Assembly: GCF_016680995.1 (NCBI RefSeq)
Contig: NZ_JAEQMG010000188.1
Location: 1-19,864 of the forward strand
Origin: Ruminococcus difficilis
GTDB lineage: Bacteria > Bacillota_A > Clostridia > Oscillospirales > Acutalibacteraceae
Length of the DNA stretch: 19,864 nucleotides
Direction of reading: 5' to 3'
A program made the position numbers and the translations under genes. Positions 5,392 to 11,065 of the stretch are shown piece by piece; position 1 is the stretch's first letter, and every line of letters begins with the position of its first letter. Below the pieces are notes generated by a model that did no database searches, had not been told where the DNA came from, and worked only from the letters and a program-made list of their open reading frames with translations.

Positions 5392-6574
5392 ATGCGTTGA
5401 GCGCCTTGAGCAACGCCTCTGTTTTGTCTGTCTTTTCCCAGCTTACGCCCAGATCCTCACGTCCGATGTGACCGTACGCCGCCAAGGGTCTGTACTTTGT
5501 CTCGGTGAGGTTGAGCTGGCGGATAATAGAATTGGGACGGCAGTCAAATACCTTGCCGACCGCCTCGCTGATAGCGTCGTCGCTGAACTCCGAGGTGCCG
5601 AAGGTGTCGATCATAATGGACACGGGCTTTGCTACGCCGATAGCGTAAGCGAGCTGAACCTCGCAGCGTTTTGCGATCTTCGCGGCGACGATGTTCTTTG
5701 CGATATAACGCGCGTAGTACGCCGCACTGCGGTCAACCTTTGTCGGATCCTTGCCGCTGAAAGCGCCGCCGCCGTGACGTGAGAAGCCGCCGTAGGTGTC
5801 GACGATGATCTTTCTGCCTGTAAGACCCGCGTCGCCGACAGGACCGCCGATAACGAATCTGCCTGTGGGGTTTACGAAGATCTTTGTCTCGGAATCGAGG
5901 AGAACCTCGGGGATTACGGGCTTGATAACGTACTTGATCATATCCTCACGGATCTGCTCGGTGGTAACGTCATCGTCGTGCTGGGTCGAAACAACGACAG
6001 TGTCGACTCTGACCGCCTTGTCGCCGTCGTACTCAACAGTGACCTGAGTCTTGCCGTCGGGACGGAGATATGAAAGCGTGCCGTTCTTTCTGACCTCGGT
6101 GAGCTTTTTCGCGAGCTTATGCGCAAGAGAAATTGGAAGCGGCATGAGCTCCTCTGTCTCGTCGCAGGCATAGCCGAACATGATGCCCTGATCGCCCGCG
6201 CCGATCTGATTGTCGGCGTCGTCCTCGCCGTCGCGCAGCTCATAGCTCTCGTTGACGCCCATTGCGATATCGGGTGACTGAGCGTCCATTGATACGAGCA
6301 CTGCACAGCCGCTGCCGTCAAAGCCGTACTCTGGGTTGTCGTAGCCGATTTCCCTGATAACGTCGCGCGCTACGGCGGCGATATCCACCTTCGCGGTGGT
6401 TGAGATCTCGCCCATGATATGTACAACGCCTGTGGTAACGGTGGTTTCACAGGCTACGTGAGCATTCTTGTCCTGCTCCAGGATTTTATCGAGCACCGCG
6501 TCTGAAACGCAGTCGCACACCTTGTCGGGATGTCCTTCTGTTACGGACTCCGAAGAAAACAATCTCTTTGCCAT
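5390..6574 (-). CDS. metK: S-adenosylmethionine synthetase
   Basis: Makes S-adenosylmethionine from methionine and ATP in the cytosol. The signature segments are all present: SVTEGHPDK near residues 10-18 (His15 and Asp17 of the ATP site), [12 protein letters not shown] (the family hexapeptide region), and [19 protein letters not shown]. The length of 394 residues is typical. The start is the ATG at 6572-6574, preceded by GGAGTG; the open frame runs 20 codons further but that part is the riboswitch terminator, so the longer start is rejected. It is transcribed alone, convergent to mazF, and controlled by a SAM-I riboswitch: its own product shuts off its expression. Confidence 0.97.
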   Translation of the reverse strand: MAKRLFSSESVTEGHPDKVCDCVSDAVLDKILEQDKNAHVACETTVTTGVVHIMGEISTTAKVDIAAVARDVIREIGYDNPEYGFDGSGCAVLVSMDAQSPDIAMGVNESYELRDGEDDADNQIGAGDQGIMFGYACDETEELMPLPISLAHKLAKKLTEVRKNGTLSYLRPDGKTQVTVEYDGDKAVRVDTVVVSTQHDDDVTTEQIREDMIKYVIKPVIPEVLLDSETKIFVNPTGRFVIGGPVGDAGLTGRKIIVDTYGGFSRHGGGAFSGKDPTKVDRSAAYYARYIAKNIVAAKIAKRCEVQLAYAIGVAKPVSIMIDTFGTSEFSDDAISEAVGKVFDCRPNSIIRQLNLTETKYRPLAAYGHIGREDLGVSWEKTDKTEALLKALNA

Positions 6575-6588
6575 TTTAATCACTCCAG

Positions 6589-6621
6589 TAAAAAAATAAG
6601 CGCCCTTCTTCCGAAAGGCGC
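6589..6621 (-). terminator. Riboswitch expression-platform terminator of metK
   Basis: On the minus strand GCGCCTTTC (6621-6613) pairs with GAAGGGCGC (6608-6600) around a GGAA loop, 9 bp with one U-G pair, followed by a T-rich run. It lies between the SAM aptamer and the metK ribosome site and would form when SAM is bound. Confidence 0.9.
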
Positions 6622-6626
6622 ACAAT

Positions 6627-6726
6627 AAACTCATCTTTCGGTAAAACCGCAGGATTTGGCACCTTGCCTTATGGCAGGTTGCCGGACTTCACAGGGCCTG
6701 TCCCTCCGTCACTCTTGATAAGGTTT
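6627..6726 (-). promoter_or_regulatory. SAM-I (S-box) riboswitch aptamer
   Basis: Reading the minus strand, the conserved S-box core is complete: CTTATCAAGAG, then GGAGGGAC, GGCCCTGTGAAG, CCGGCAACC, AAGGTGCCAAATCC and finally GAAAGATGAG. The P1 stem forms between AAACCTTATC and GATGAGTTT with one bulge. It acts as a transcriptional OFF switch for metK on SAM binding, together with the terminator just downstream. Confidence 0.97.
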
Positions 6727-6742
6727 TATTCAACTGTCATTT

Positions 6743-6771
6743 ATTATACTCCGAAGGCGGAAAAAAAGCAA
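6743..6771 (-). promoter_or_regulatory. Promoter of the metK riboswitch transcript
   Basis: On the minus strand TATAAT (6748-6743) lies 17 bp from a weak -35 TTGCTT (6771-6766). Placement just upstream of the aptamer supports it. Confidence 0.7.
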
Positions 6772-6789
6772 GAGTTTTTTTATTTTTCG

Positions 6790-6818
6790 TTGATATGCGG
6801 CAAGGAATGTGATAAAAT
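6790..6818 (+). promoter_or_regulatory. Promoter of the cupin gene
   Basis: TTGATA (6790-6795), 17 bp, and an extended -10 (TG-A-TAAAAT, ending 6818). It is divergent from the metK promoter. A transcript starting near 6825 excludes the ATG at 6817 and supports the start at 6850. Confidence 0.7.
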
Positions 6819-6849
6819 GATTGCAAATTATGAAAAATGGAGTGTTGAT

Positions 6850-7179
6850 ATGATTTTTGATATTAAAAACGAGAAAAGCGAGAATATCCCGAACTTCAAG
6901 GGCGGAGAGAAATTCTTCACGGCGAAGATGCACTACGACGGTCTGAACCGCTTTCTGCACGGTACCCTCGTACCCGGAGCGACGATTGGCGAGCATTTGC
7001 ACGACACCAACAGCGAGATCATCTACTTTCTCAGCGGCAAAGGCACCGTTCTCTACGACGGAGAAAAGCTCGCGGTCGAGGCAGGTCAGTGCCATTACTG
7101 CCCGAAGGGTCACTCGCACAGTCTGATCAACGACAGCGATGAGGACTTAGTGTTCTTCGCTGTAGTTCCGAATCAATAA
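6850..7179 (+). CDS. Single-domain cupin protein (109 aa)
   Basis: A small cytosolic cupin barrel. Motif 1 reads GATIGEHLHDTNSEIIYFLSG (two His and one Glu as metal ligands) and motif 2 reads GQCHYCPKGHSHSLIN (further His), the usual spacing for a metal-binding cupin_2 protein. Small cupins of this kind bind metal and a small molecule; the ligand cannot be told from sequence. The start at 6850 is chosen because GGAG (6839-6842) lies 7 nt upstream and because the promoter ends at 6818. The frame is open much further upstream, but that region is the metK riboswitch on the other strand. It is monocistronic, with its own promoter and a shared terminator. Confidence 0.9.
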   Translation: MIFDIKNEKSENIPNFKGGEKFFTAKMHYDGLNRFLHGTLVPGATIGEHLHDTNSEIIYFLSGKGTVLYDGEKLAVEAGQCHYCPKGHSHSLINDSDEDLVFFAVVPNQ

Positions 7180-7185
7180 AACCAC

Positions 7186-7216
7186 AAAACGACTGCCACA
7201 CGACAGCCGTTTTTTT
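7186..7216 (+). terminator. Terminator after the cupin gene
   Basis: AAAACG-CTG pairs with CAG-CGTTTT (7186-7195 with 7204-7213, one internal mismatch), then a T tract to 7216. It reaches the stop codon of the convergent PPTase gene. Confidence 0.75.
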
Positions 7217-7814
7217 ATAATTGTCTTAAATCAACGAACTCAATATCCATCTCAAAGTCCGTATCCGCCGCGCACGCGGAAATCACATAGTCGGCAAACA
7301 CAACGGTTCTTAGATAATACTTCCTGTTGCCGTCAACAAAGGAAACTCCGCTCACGTCGACAGATTTTGCGGGACGGTGAAAGCCCTCGCCCATACATTT
7401 GAGCAGGGCTTCTTTTTTTGTCCAGAGCTTAAAGAACTCGCCCGTTTTATCGCGGGCTTGTTTAATAAGGCGCAGCTCGTTCTCCGTGAAAACGATCCTG
7501 CCCATCTTCTCATAGCTGACGTGCTCCGGGCGTTCTATATCGCAGCCGACCTCTCCCTCACCGACAGCCAGAAGTATCCATTCGCCGCTGTGCGAGAGGT
7601 TGAAAGCCGTGCCGTCAGACGCGACAGGCTTGCCGTAGCCGTTATCGGTGATAGCGGTGTCGCCTAAAAAATGCCACAGCAATACACCGCCCGCGATACA
7701 GCGTTTTTTATCATCGGGCATTTTGTATTTTTCTGCCTTCATGAGCCGCTCATAGGTGAGCAAATCCCTGTGACGAGGCAGAACATCTGAAATATTTGAC
7801 AAATAAAGCTTCAT
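7215..7814 (-). CDS. Sfp-type 4'-phosphopantetheinyl transferase
   Basis: Transfers the phosphopantetheine arm from CoA to a Ser of a carrier protein (ACP or PCP). The 199-residue protein has the family motifs: FNLSHSGEWILLAVG followed by VGCDIE (Mg-binding Asp and Glu, about residues 90-94), and FKLWTKKEALLKCMGEGF (the WxxKEAxxK motif, about residues 128-140). It is slightly short for an Sfp enzyme (about 220-240). No polyketide or peptide synthetase is visible here, so the partner may be the fatty-acid ACP; whether it replaces AcpS cannot be judged. The AbrB-type gene ends 24 nt upstream on the same strand, so the two probably form one operon. Its own ribosome site is weak (AGGTG about 13 nt before ATG). 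Confidence 0.93.
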   Translation of the reverse strand: MKLYLSNISDVLPRHRDLLTYERLMKAEKYKMPDDKKRCIAGGVLLWHFLGDTAITDNGYGKPVASDGTAFNLSHSGEWILLAVGEGEVGCDIERPEHVSYEKMGRIVFTENELRLIKQARDKTGEFFKLWTKKEALLKCMGEGFHRPAKSVDVSGVSFVDGNRKYYLRTVVFADYVISACAADTDFEMDIEFVDLRQL

Positions 7815-7838
7815 AATTACGCACCGTCACCTATATAT

Positions 7839-8081
7839 TTAGGATAGAGCGCGAAGGCGTTCAAGGCAGCCTGCGCAGACGGTCTTACCCTCAAATTCGC
7901 GCAGATCGTCCTCGCCGTTGCAGAAAATACATTTCTTCTCCGCCTTCTTAATAATAATGCTTTCGCCCTCTGTGTTGATTTGCAGAACGTCCCCGGGTTC
8001 GATTCCCAGATGCTTTCGGATATCCTTGGAGATCACGATTCTGCCGAGCTTGTCAATTTCTCTGAAATTAGTAAAAATCAT
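7839..8081 (-). CDS. AbrB/MazE/SpoVT-type regulator with C-terminal zinc knuckle (80 aa)
   Basis: The first ~46 residues are the AbrB/SpoVT swapped-hairpin DNA-binding domain: FREIDKLGRIVISKDIRKHLGIEPGDVLQI, as in transition-state regulators. After it come CxxC at residues 51-54 and CxxC at 69-72, a small treble-clef or zinc-ribbon-like knuckle in place of the usual AbrB C-terminal domain. It probably acts as a dimer or tetramer regulator with a metal-stabilised tail. Start ATG (8079-8081) follows GGAGAG. It has a strong promoter with a short inverted repeat just upstream, suggesting autoregulation. The PPTase gene follows in the same operon. The same fold is used by MazE antitoxins, so a link to the lone mazF is conceivable but unproven. 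Confidence 0.9.
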   Translation of the reverse strand: MIFTNFREIDKLGRIVISKDIRKHLGIEPGDVLQINTEGESIIIKKAEKKCIFCNGEDDLREFEGKTVCAGCLERLRALS

Positions 8082-8131
8082 AATGTCTCTCCGTTTAATA
8101 TCAATTTTACAATTATCCTGCTTTTAGCTTT

Positions 8132-8160
8132 ATTCTACCATAAATTGGCATTTTTGTCAA
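8132..8160 (-). promoter_or_regulatory. Promoter of the abrB-like/PPTase operon
   Basis: On the minus strand: TTGACA (8160-8155), 17 bp, extended -10 TG-G-TAGAAT (TAGAAT at 8137-8132). Consensus -35 and spacing. Confidence 0.85.
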
Positions 8161-8165
8161 TTATC

Positions 8166-8177
8166 GACATCAATGTC
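8166..8177. promoter_or_regulatory. Short inverted repeat, possible operator
   Basis: GACAT-CA-ATGTC lies 5 bp upstream of the abrB-like -35, flanked by direct TGTCAA/TGTCAA copies, in the gap between the divergent abrB-like and spmA genes. A regulator site is plausible but not shown. Confidence 0.35.
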
Positions 8178-8226
8178 AATGTTCTTTTATTGCGGATAAC
8201 ATAGTAACAACTTGTATGGTGATGAT

Positions 8227-8811
8227 ATGCTCAATTACATCTGGAGCGCGATCGTGCTCCTGAGCGTTGTGTGCTCAATCTTTCTCGGCAAAGGCGAAAA
8301 CCTGAGCGCTGCGATCGTTGACAGCGGCGCTCAGACGGTACAGCTCCTGCTCACCCTCGCAGGTGTGATAACACTGTGGTCGGGAATAATGAAAATCGCC
8401 GAGGAAAGCGGTCTGACAGCCATTTTCGCCAAGATATTCTCTCCGCTGCTCCGTCCGCTCTTTCCAAATCTAGACAAGGAAAGCGACGCCTTCGGCAGTA
8501 TTACGATGAATATTACCGCCAACCTGCTCGGGCTCGGAAATACGGCTACTCCCCTCGGTCTGAAGGCTATGCACGAACTGAATGAACTCAACGGCAGCAG
8601 CGACACCGCGAGCGACGAGATGATAGTCTTTGTCGTGATGAACACCGCCTCGCTGCAGCTTTTGCCCACAATGCTCGGCTCTCTGCGGCAAACCTATGGC
8701 AGCAACGCGCCGTTTGAGATACTTGTACCCGTATGGCTGAGCTCTGCCTGCGCGCTCTCTGTCGCGCTCATGATAGCTGTCGGGCTTAACAAGAGAAAAA
8801 GGAGATTGTAA
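8227..8811 (+). CDS. spmA: Spore maturation protein A
   Basis: SpmA and SpmB are membrane proteins needed for dehydration of the spore core. The 194-residue protein has a nucleoside-recognition (Gate) type pattern: LAGVITLWSGIMKIAEESGL, FPNLDKESDAFGSITMN, then NLLGLGNTATPLGLKAM, the family hallmark, and NTASLQLLPTM. About five to six hydrophobic segments. I chose the ATG at 8227 (MLNYIW, like the B. subtilis MVNIIW start) over the one at 8212; GGTGATG just upstream is a weak ribosome site. spmB follows after a single base. No convincing sigma-A promoter is seen in the 8161-8226 gap; a sporulation sigma factor is expected from B. subtilis but I could not assign its boxes. Confidence 0.95.
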   Translation: MLNYIWSAIVLLSVVCSIFLGKGENLSAAIVDSGAQTVQLLLTLAGVITLWSGIMKIAEESGLTAIFAKIFSPLLRPLFPNLDKESDAFGSITMNITANLLGLGNTATPLGLKAMHELNELNGSSDTASDEMIVFVVMNTASLQLLPTMLGSLRQTYGSNAPFEILVPVWLSSACALSVALMIAVGLNKRKRRL

Positions 8812-8812
8812 G

Positions 8813-9322
8813 ATGGAGCTTGCTATGCCGATATTCGCCTGCGTGATAGTACTGTTCGGACTGATACGGCGCGTGCCCGTCTTTGACATATTCATGGTTG
8901 GAGCGAAAGAAGGAATACGGACACTCTATAATATCGCGCCGACGATCATCGGACTGATGTTCGCGGTCAGCCTCTTGAAATCAAGCGGTGCGGTAGACGT
9001 TATTTGCTCTGCGATATCTCCGATTGCGCAAAGGCTCGGATTTCCACCCGAGATAGTGCCGATGGCTATGCTGCGTCCCGTATCCGGAAGCGGAGCGACC
9101 GCTCTGCTGCTCAGTGTCTTTGAGGACTGCGGCACGGACAGCTTTGCGGGCAGGGTCGCCTCTGTGCTCGCAGGCTCTAGCGAAACGACTTTTTACGCGA
9201 CGGCAATGTACTTCGGCTCGGTTCATATCAAAAACACACGACACACCCTGCCTGCGGCTCTCGCAGCCGATTTTACCGCGCTGGTGATGAGCGTAGTGAC
9301 TGTGCGGCTGTTTTTTTATTAA
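8813..9322 (+). CDS. spmB: Spore maturation protein B
   Basis: Partner of SpmA in spore core dehydration, in the forespore or mother-cell membrane. The 169 residues contain the Gate-domain landmarks VGAKEGIRTLYNIAPTIIGLMFAV, SGAVDVI, FPPEIVPMAMLRPVSGSGA and LAGSSETTFYA followed by GSVHIKNTRHTL, as in B. subtilis SpmB (about 178 residues). Its AAGGAG ribosome site is inside the end of spmA and the start is one base after the spmA stop, so the pair is coupled. The final codons run straight into a T-run, but no clear hairpin terminator is visible there. Confidence 0.95.
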   Translation: MELAMPIFACVIVLFGLIRRVPVFDIFMVGAKEGIRTLYNIAPTIIGLMFAVSLLKSSGAVDVICSAISPIAQRLGFPPEIVPMAMLRPVSGSGATALLLSVFEDCGTDSFAGRVASVLAGSSETTFYATAMYFGSVHIKNTRHTLPAALAADFTALVMSVVTVRLFFY

Positions 9323-9647
9323 AACAGAACTGTAATTTGTTTTGACTTCAAACGCCATTGACAGAAGTTTATGACTATTTGTAATTGCAGGCGAGCCGTA
9401 TTTTCACAAAATATTTTATGTGGAATTGTAAGAAAACCCTTGACTTTTGAATAATCGCTTCGTATTCAGCGGTTTTAAAACCTTCAAAAGCGGTATGTTT
9501 ACACATTTTCCACAGAGTTATCCACATTTAATTGAAAAACAAGAATTATACGGTCTGTATATCTTCCGAAACAGAATTATTTTGAGCCGCTTTTAATTCT
9601 AAAATAATATAATACAATATTGTCATAAGTGTTACGAGGTGTCAAAA
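9323..9647. other. AT-rich spacer with two DnaA-box-like sites and several palindromes
   Basis: No credible ORF. TTTTCCACA (9506-9514, one mismatch) and TTATCCACA (9518-9526, perfect DnaA box) stand 12 bp apart in the same orientation. Upstream is a nested set of palindromes: CTTTTGAA ... TTCAAAAG (about 9443 to 9490), enclosing TGAATA/TATTCA and GGTTTTAAAACC. A TATAAT at 9608-9613 may be the -10 of the next gene, without a good -35. I see no known RNA family. Confidence 0.5.
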
Positions 9648-10226
9648 ATGAACCCTGAACGCGCTAAATACCTGAAAGAAATGGAAATTGGCGGAATTTT
9701 GTTCTGTTCGCTGTACGCGATCCTCGCGGGAAAGCTGTACGAGCTCAGCGGAAAAGGACTTATCGGTGTGCTCTTCGGCTCCGTAAACAACAGCCCGTGG
9801 GAGTGCATAAAGCCGCTTCTGCTCTCGTATCTGCTCTGGGGTATCCTCGAAGCGCTCAGTCTGCAGCCGTCGCTTCACCGCCTCGCCGCTGTTAAAACCT
9901 CCGCGCTGTATCTGCTAACCACTACCCTACTGGCAGGGTCGCTTGTGCTGCGCTTATTCGGGCTCGAAACCGACAGCGCCGCATTTACGGCTATGTGTCT
10001 GATATCACTCTGCATCTGTACGGCGGTATCGCTGCGGCTGTTTTACTCAGAGCTTGAGCTGAAACGTTTTTTCGCGCCGTGCGTATTTTTATTGTTCCTC
10101 TTTCTCGCCTGTTATTTCAGCCTGACGCCGTTTCCGCTCAAAAATATCATCTTTATGGACAGCAAAACAGGGCTTTACGGACTGATTCCCGAATATTTCG
10201 ACATGGGAGCCTATTATCTGTCGTAA
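9648..10226 (+). CDS. Unknown polytopic membrane protein, DUF6512-like (192 aa)
   Basis: Function unknown. After a basic cytoplasmic start (NPERAKYLKEME) come about six hydrophobic helices with very short loops. Recognisable marks are LFGSVNNSPWECIKPLLLSYLLWG near residue 45 and MDSKTGLYGLIPEYFDMGAY at the C-terminus. They resemble the VNESxWEHxKL and DxxTGxYGI segments of the family I recall as DUF6512. The start is the ATG at 9648, 8 nt after GAGG; a GTG at 9639 in the same frame overlaps that ribosome site. The gene stands alone, with no terminator hairpin after it. Confidence 0.85.
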   Translation: MNPERAKYLKEMEIGGILFCSLYAILAGKLYELSGKGLIGVLFGSVNNSPWECIKPLLLSYLLWGILEALSLQPSLHRLAAVKTSALYLLTTTLLAGSLVLRLFGLETDSAAFTAMCLISLCICTAVSLRLFYSELELKRFFAPCVFLLFLFLACYFSLTPFPLKNIIFMDSKTGLYGLIPEYFDMGAYYLS

Positions 10227-10262
10227 TTTTTTTCAAAAACCCTATGTTTTTTCCGAAATCTG

Positions 10263-10271
10263 TGATATAAT
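10263..10271 (+). promoter_or_regulatory. Extended -10 promoter of the rlmB operon
   Basis: TG-A-TATAAT (TATAAT at 10266-10271) about 35 bp before the rlmB ATG, with no good -35. A second TATAAT at 10281-10286 lies close by and could be an alternative. Confidence 0.55.
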
Positions 10272-10306
10272 ATTAAAATGTATAATTATGTGACAAGAGG
10301 ATTCAT

Positions 10307-11056
10307 ATGAACGAAAAACAAAATGATGTAAAAACCGACGTTATTTCCGGCAGAAATCCCGTGAGCGAGGCCATTCGCGGCAGCCGCCCGATCGATAAGA
10401 TACTCATTGCGAAGGGCGAAAAAAACGGCGCTGTTGTGGCGATTCTCGCCAAGGCTAAAGCAAAGCAGATCCCGATCAAGGAGGTCGACCGCGTAAAGCT
10501 CGACTATCTCAGCGGCGGCTCAACCCATCAGGGTATCATCGCCTTTGCAGCCGTCAAGGATTACTGCACTGTTGACGATATTTTCAAAACAGCCGAAGAG
10601 AGAAATGAAGCTCCGTTTATCCTCGTGCTCGACGAGCTTGAGGATCCGCACAACCTCGGCGCGATCATCCGCACAGCCGAATGCGCGGGCGTTCACGGCG
10701 TAATAGTCCCCAAACGCAGAAGCGCAGGGCTTAGCTACACCGTCGGCAAGGCGAGCGCGGGCGCTGTTGAATACATGAACGTGGCGAGAGTCACCAATAT
10801 CGCGAACACGCTCGACGAGCTGAAAGAACGCGGTGTTTGGGTTTTCGGCGCCGATATGAACGGAACCGACTACGAAAAGTGCGATTTCTCGGGAGCCTGC
10901 GCTATTGTCATCGGCAATGAAGGCAAGGGCATCTCAAGGCTTGTCAGAGAAAAATGTGATGTGATAGTTTCCCTGCCCATGAAGGGCAAGATAAACTCCC
11001 TCAACGCATCGGTTGCCGCAGGCATTCTGATGTATGAGGCTATGAAAGACAGATAA
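10307..11056 (+). CDS. rlmB: TrmH-family 23S rRNA 2'-O-ribose methyltransferase
   Basis: SpoU/TrmH knot methyltransferase using SAM. E. coli RlmB makes Gm2251 in the 23S rRNA P loop. An N-terminal substrate-binding domain (ISGRNPVSEAIRG to about residue 95) precedes the knot domain with the three SPOUT motifs: DELEDPHNLGAIIRTAECAG, AIVIGNEGKGISRLVREKCD and VSLPMKGKINSLNASVAAGI. Arg, Glu and Asn positions expected for catalysis are present. The length of 249 residues is typical. AGAGGA (10296-10301) fixes the ATG. The next gene starts 9 bp after the stop, so they share a transcript. The exact target nucleotide is assumed from family. Confidence 0.93.
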   Translation: MNEKQNDVKTDVISGRNPVSEAIRGSRPIDKILIAKGEKNGAVVAILAKAKAKQIPIKEVDRVKLDYLSGGSTHQGIIAFAAVKDYCTVDDIFKTAEERNEAPFILVLDELEDPHNLGAIIRTAECAGVHGVIVPKRRSAGLSYTVGKASAGAVEYMNVARVTNIANTLDELKERGVWVFGADMNGTDYEKCDFSGACAIVIGNEGKGISRLVREKCDVIVSLPMKGKINSLNASVAAGILMYEAMKDR

Positions 11057-11065
11057 GGAAAGGAT

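Noticed and set aside
5384..5782. 132-codon plus-strand ORF antisense to metK
   Set aside because: Lies wholly over metK, whose protein sequence is highly conserved; composition is that of a shadow frame.
6575..6634. 20-residue N-terminal extension of MetK
   Set aside because: It would be encoded by the riboswitch terminator; the conserved MetK N-terminus begins at 6574 behind GGAGTG.
6664..6849. N-terminal extension of the cupin
   Set aside because: It would overlap the metK riboswitch and promoters; a promoter at 6790-6818 and GGAG at 6839 support the start at 6850.
9323..9647. Replication origin
   Set aside because: Only two DnaA-like boxes and no dnaA, dnaN, rpmH or gidA neighbours.
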